A DNA stretch of 64,000 nucleotides from an uncultured bacterium. GTDB taxonomy: Bacteria; Bacteroidota; Ignavibacteria; Kapaibacteriales; UBA4661. The position numbers and the translations under genes are program-made. The notes below the pieces were generated by a model. It did no database searches, was not told where the DNA came from, and worked only from the letters and a program-made list of their open reading frames with translations. Location of the stretch: NCBI GenBank assembly GCA_937899715.1, contig CALCNX010000069.1, positions 1-64,000 of the forward strand. The letters run 5' to 3'. Position 1 is the stretch's first letter. Each line of letters begins with the position of its first letter. Shown one piece after another: positions 62,892-64,000 of this stretch.

Positions 62892-64000
62892 TTAATCACC
62901 GACCACGCTCAAAAGCGCTTGCAATATGCGGTCTGCGGGCTTGAGATGTGGCGATGTTTCGCGCGAAAAGCGCTTCATATTGGCTTCGGGGAGTAAAATA
63001 GAGGAGAAGCCTAATTTCTGTGCCTCGTTCACACGCTGCTCTATCGAAACAACCGCTCGCACCTCGCCTGTGAGACCAATTTCCCCGATAAGCGCCGTGT
63101 CTGCTTGTATTGCCACGTCGCGGAAGGAACTGACGATGGCAGCCGCTACGCCCAAATCAACGGCAGGGTCGTCCAGACGCAATCCTCCGGCAATATTCAC
63201 AAACACGTCGTGCTTCCCAAGTGCCAACCCAAGCCGTTTTTCCAGCACAGCAATAATCATTTGTAAGCGTCGGTAATCCAGCCCTGTGGCGCTGCGCTGC
63301 GGAACGTTGTAGCTGCTGGGCGTGACAAGTGCTTGCACTTCTACGAGTATCGGGCGTGAACCTTCCATTGCCGCCACGACAGCCGTTCCCGACTCGCCCG
63401 CATTGCGCTGCGAGAGAAACACTTCCGACGGATTCGTTACCTCGCGCAAGCCGTCTTCGCTCATCTCGAATACACCGATTTCGTTGGTCGAGCCGTAACG
63501 ATTTTTTGCTGCACGGAGAATACGGTACGAGTAGATACGCTCTCCCTCGAACTGCAACACCGTGTCCACGATATGTTCCAGCACCTTTGGACCTGCAATG
63601 CTGCCTTCTTTCGTTACGTGTCCCACCAAAAATACAGCTTTGTTAAGCGTCTTTGCGGCTTGCATAAGCAATGCCGAGCATTCGCGCACCTGAGCCACGC
63701 TGCCGGGCGCAGACTCAATGTCGGGGCGAAACATCGTTTGAATCGAATCGGCAATCACCAGCCCCACGTCGTCACGGCGCATGGCTTCCACGATTTCATC
63801 GGCATTTGTTTCCGCCAAAACACGAAGACCCGAAAAGTCAAGACTGAGGCGGCTTGCACGGGATTTGATTTGTTGAAGTGATTCCTCGCCCGTCACGTAG
63901 AGCGGCTGCACAGCGGCGAGATTAGAGCACATTTGCAGCATCAGTGTTGATTTCCCAATGCCCGGATCGCCACCCACAAGCGTAATAGAGCCTTGCATGA
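62892..64000 (-). CDS. radA: DNA repair protein RadA, N-terminus beyond the window
   Basis: RadA (Sms) is a RecA-like helicase that drives branch migration in recombinational repair. The visible part has Walker A GGDPGIGKST, Walker B VGLVIADSIQTM, the RadA motif KNRYG (usually KNRFG) and the C-terminal Lon-protease-like domain (GLALGKHDVFVNIAGGLRLDDPAVDLG ... ALIGEIGLTGEVRAV). The zinc finger and about 80 N-terminal residues would lie past position 64000, so the Met at 63998 is internal. The gene is on the minus strand, after the decayed DUF2126 gene. Confidence 0.95.
   Translation of the reverse strand, partial: MQGSITLVGGDPGIGKSTLMLQMCSNLAAVQPLYVTGEESLQQIKSRASRLSLDFSGLRVLAETNADEIVEAMRRDDVGLVIADSIQTMFRPDIESAPGSVAQVRECSALLMQAAKTLNKAVFLVGHVTKEGSIAGPKVLEHIVDTVLQFEGERIYSYRILRAAKNRYGSTNEIGVFEMSEDGLREVTNPSEVFLSQRNAGESGTAVVAAMEGSRPILVEVQALVTPSSYNVPQRSATGLDYRRLQMIIAVLEKRLGLALGKHDVFVNIAGGLRLDDPAVDLGVAAAIVSSFRDVAIQADTALIGEIGLTGEVRAVVSIEQRVNEAQKLGFSSILLPEANMKRFSRETSPHLKPADRILQALLSVVGD

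Overview
The window most likely comes from a Gram-negative member of the Bacteroidota/Chlorobiota (FCB) group, perhaps near Ignavibacteria or Kapabacteria. The evidence is two proteins with T9SS type A C-terminal sorting domains, TonB receptors with carboxypeptidase-like N-domains (one beside a DUF4249 lipoprotein), an S46 dipeptidyl-peptidase, many lipoproteins, and TAnnTTTG-type promoter boxes. Some genes still carry clear Shine-Dalgarno sites. No rRNA, tRNA, CRISPR array, transposase or phage gene was seen. The placement is inferred from gene content, not from a tree.

Layout. 1-1100: a TIG-repeat protein and a broken extra piece of it. 1112-8090 (minus): an apparent operon of ECF sigma factor, unusual anti-sigma/beta-barrel protein, two paralogous lipoproteins and a large secreted surface protein. 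8356-16078 (plus): ileS, a histone-H1-like/DksA fusion, scpB, and an rluB-type pseudouridine synthase with a very long Arg/Ser tail. 16179-21451 (minus): a T9SS surface protein and a TonB receptor that share a conserved promoter/operator. 21741-31314 (plus): epimerase, penicillin-acylase-like enzyme, pyrE, tamB. 31338-34768 (minus): leucine-rich-repeat protein, CreD-like protein, a palindromic repeat element, a PilM-like protein. 35042-36700 (plus): a beta-barrel protein and a lipoprotein whose reading frame is set by a 17-C tract. 36792-38625 (minus): lipoprotein and mdh. 38833-41419 (plus): glycosyltransferase and beta-propeller lipoprotein. 41505-44926 (minus): DUF4249 lipoprotein and its TonB receptor. 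45180-49131 (plus): xseA, small helical protein, SpoU methyltransferase, CHASE2 protein. 49238-52842 (minus): ftsQ-ftsA-ftsZ. 53478-62177 (plus): xerC/D, S46 peptidase, GAF-GAF histidine kinase, FKBP isomerase, DUF58 protein, FecR-like protein. 62322-62802 (minus): a decayed DUF2126 gene. 62892-64000 (minus): radA, running off the window.

Most genes are housekeeping or cell-envelope functions. The most interesting signals are: (1) the poly-C tract at 35812-35828, which puts a lipoprotein out of frame with its best start and looks like a phase-variation switch; (2) a block of about 48 bp repeated almost identically in front of the T9SS gene and the TonB receptor gene, with 11-bp-spaced TTAACA/GTAATA half-sites abutting a TAnnTTTG box; (3) an IleRS with GIHH in place of the HxGH signature, an arrangement tied to mupirocin hyper-resistance; (4) a sigma/anti-sigma pair in which the anti-sigma protein seems to carry an outer-membrane-like barrel; (5) degenerate 7-bp repeats both inside ileS and between genes; and (6) a 131-bp nested palindromic element.
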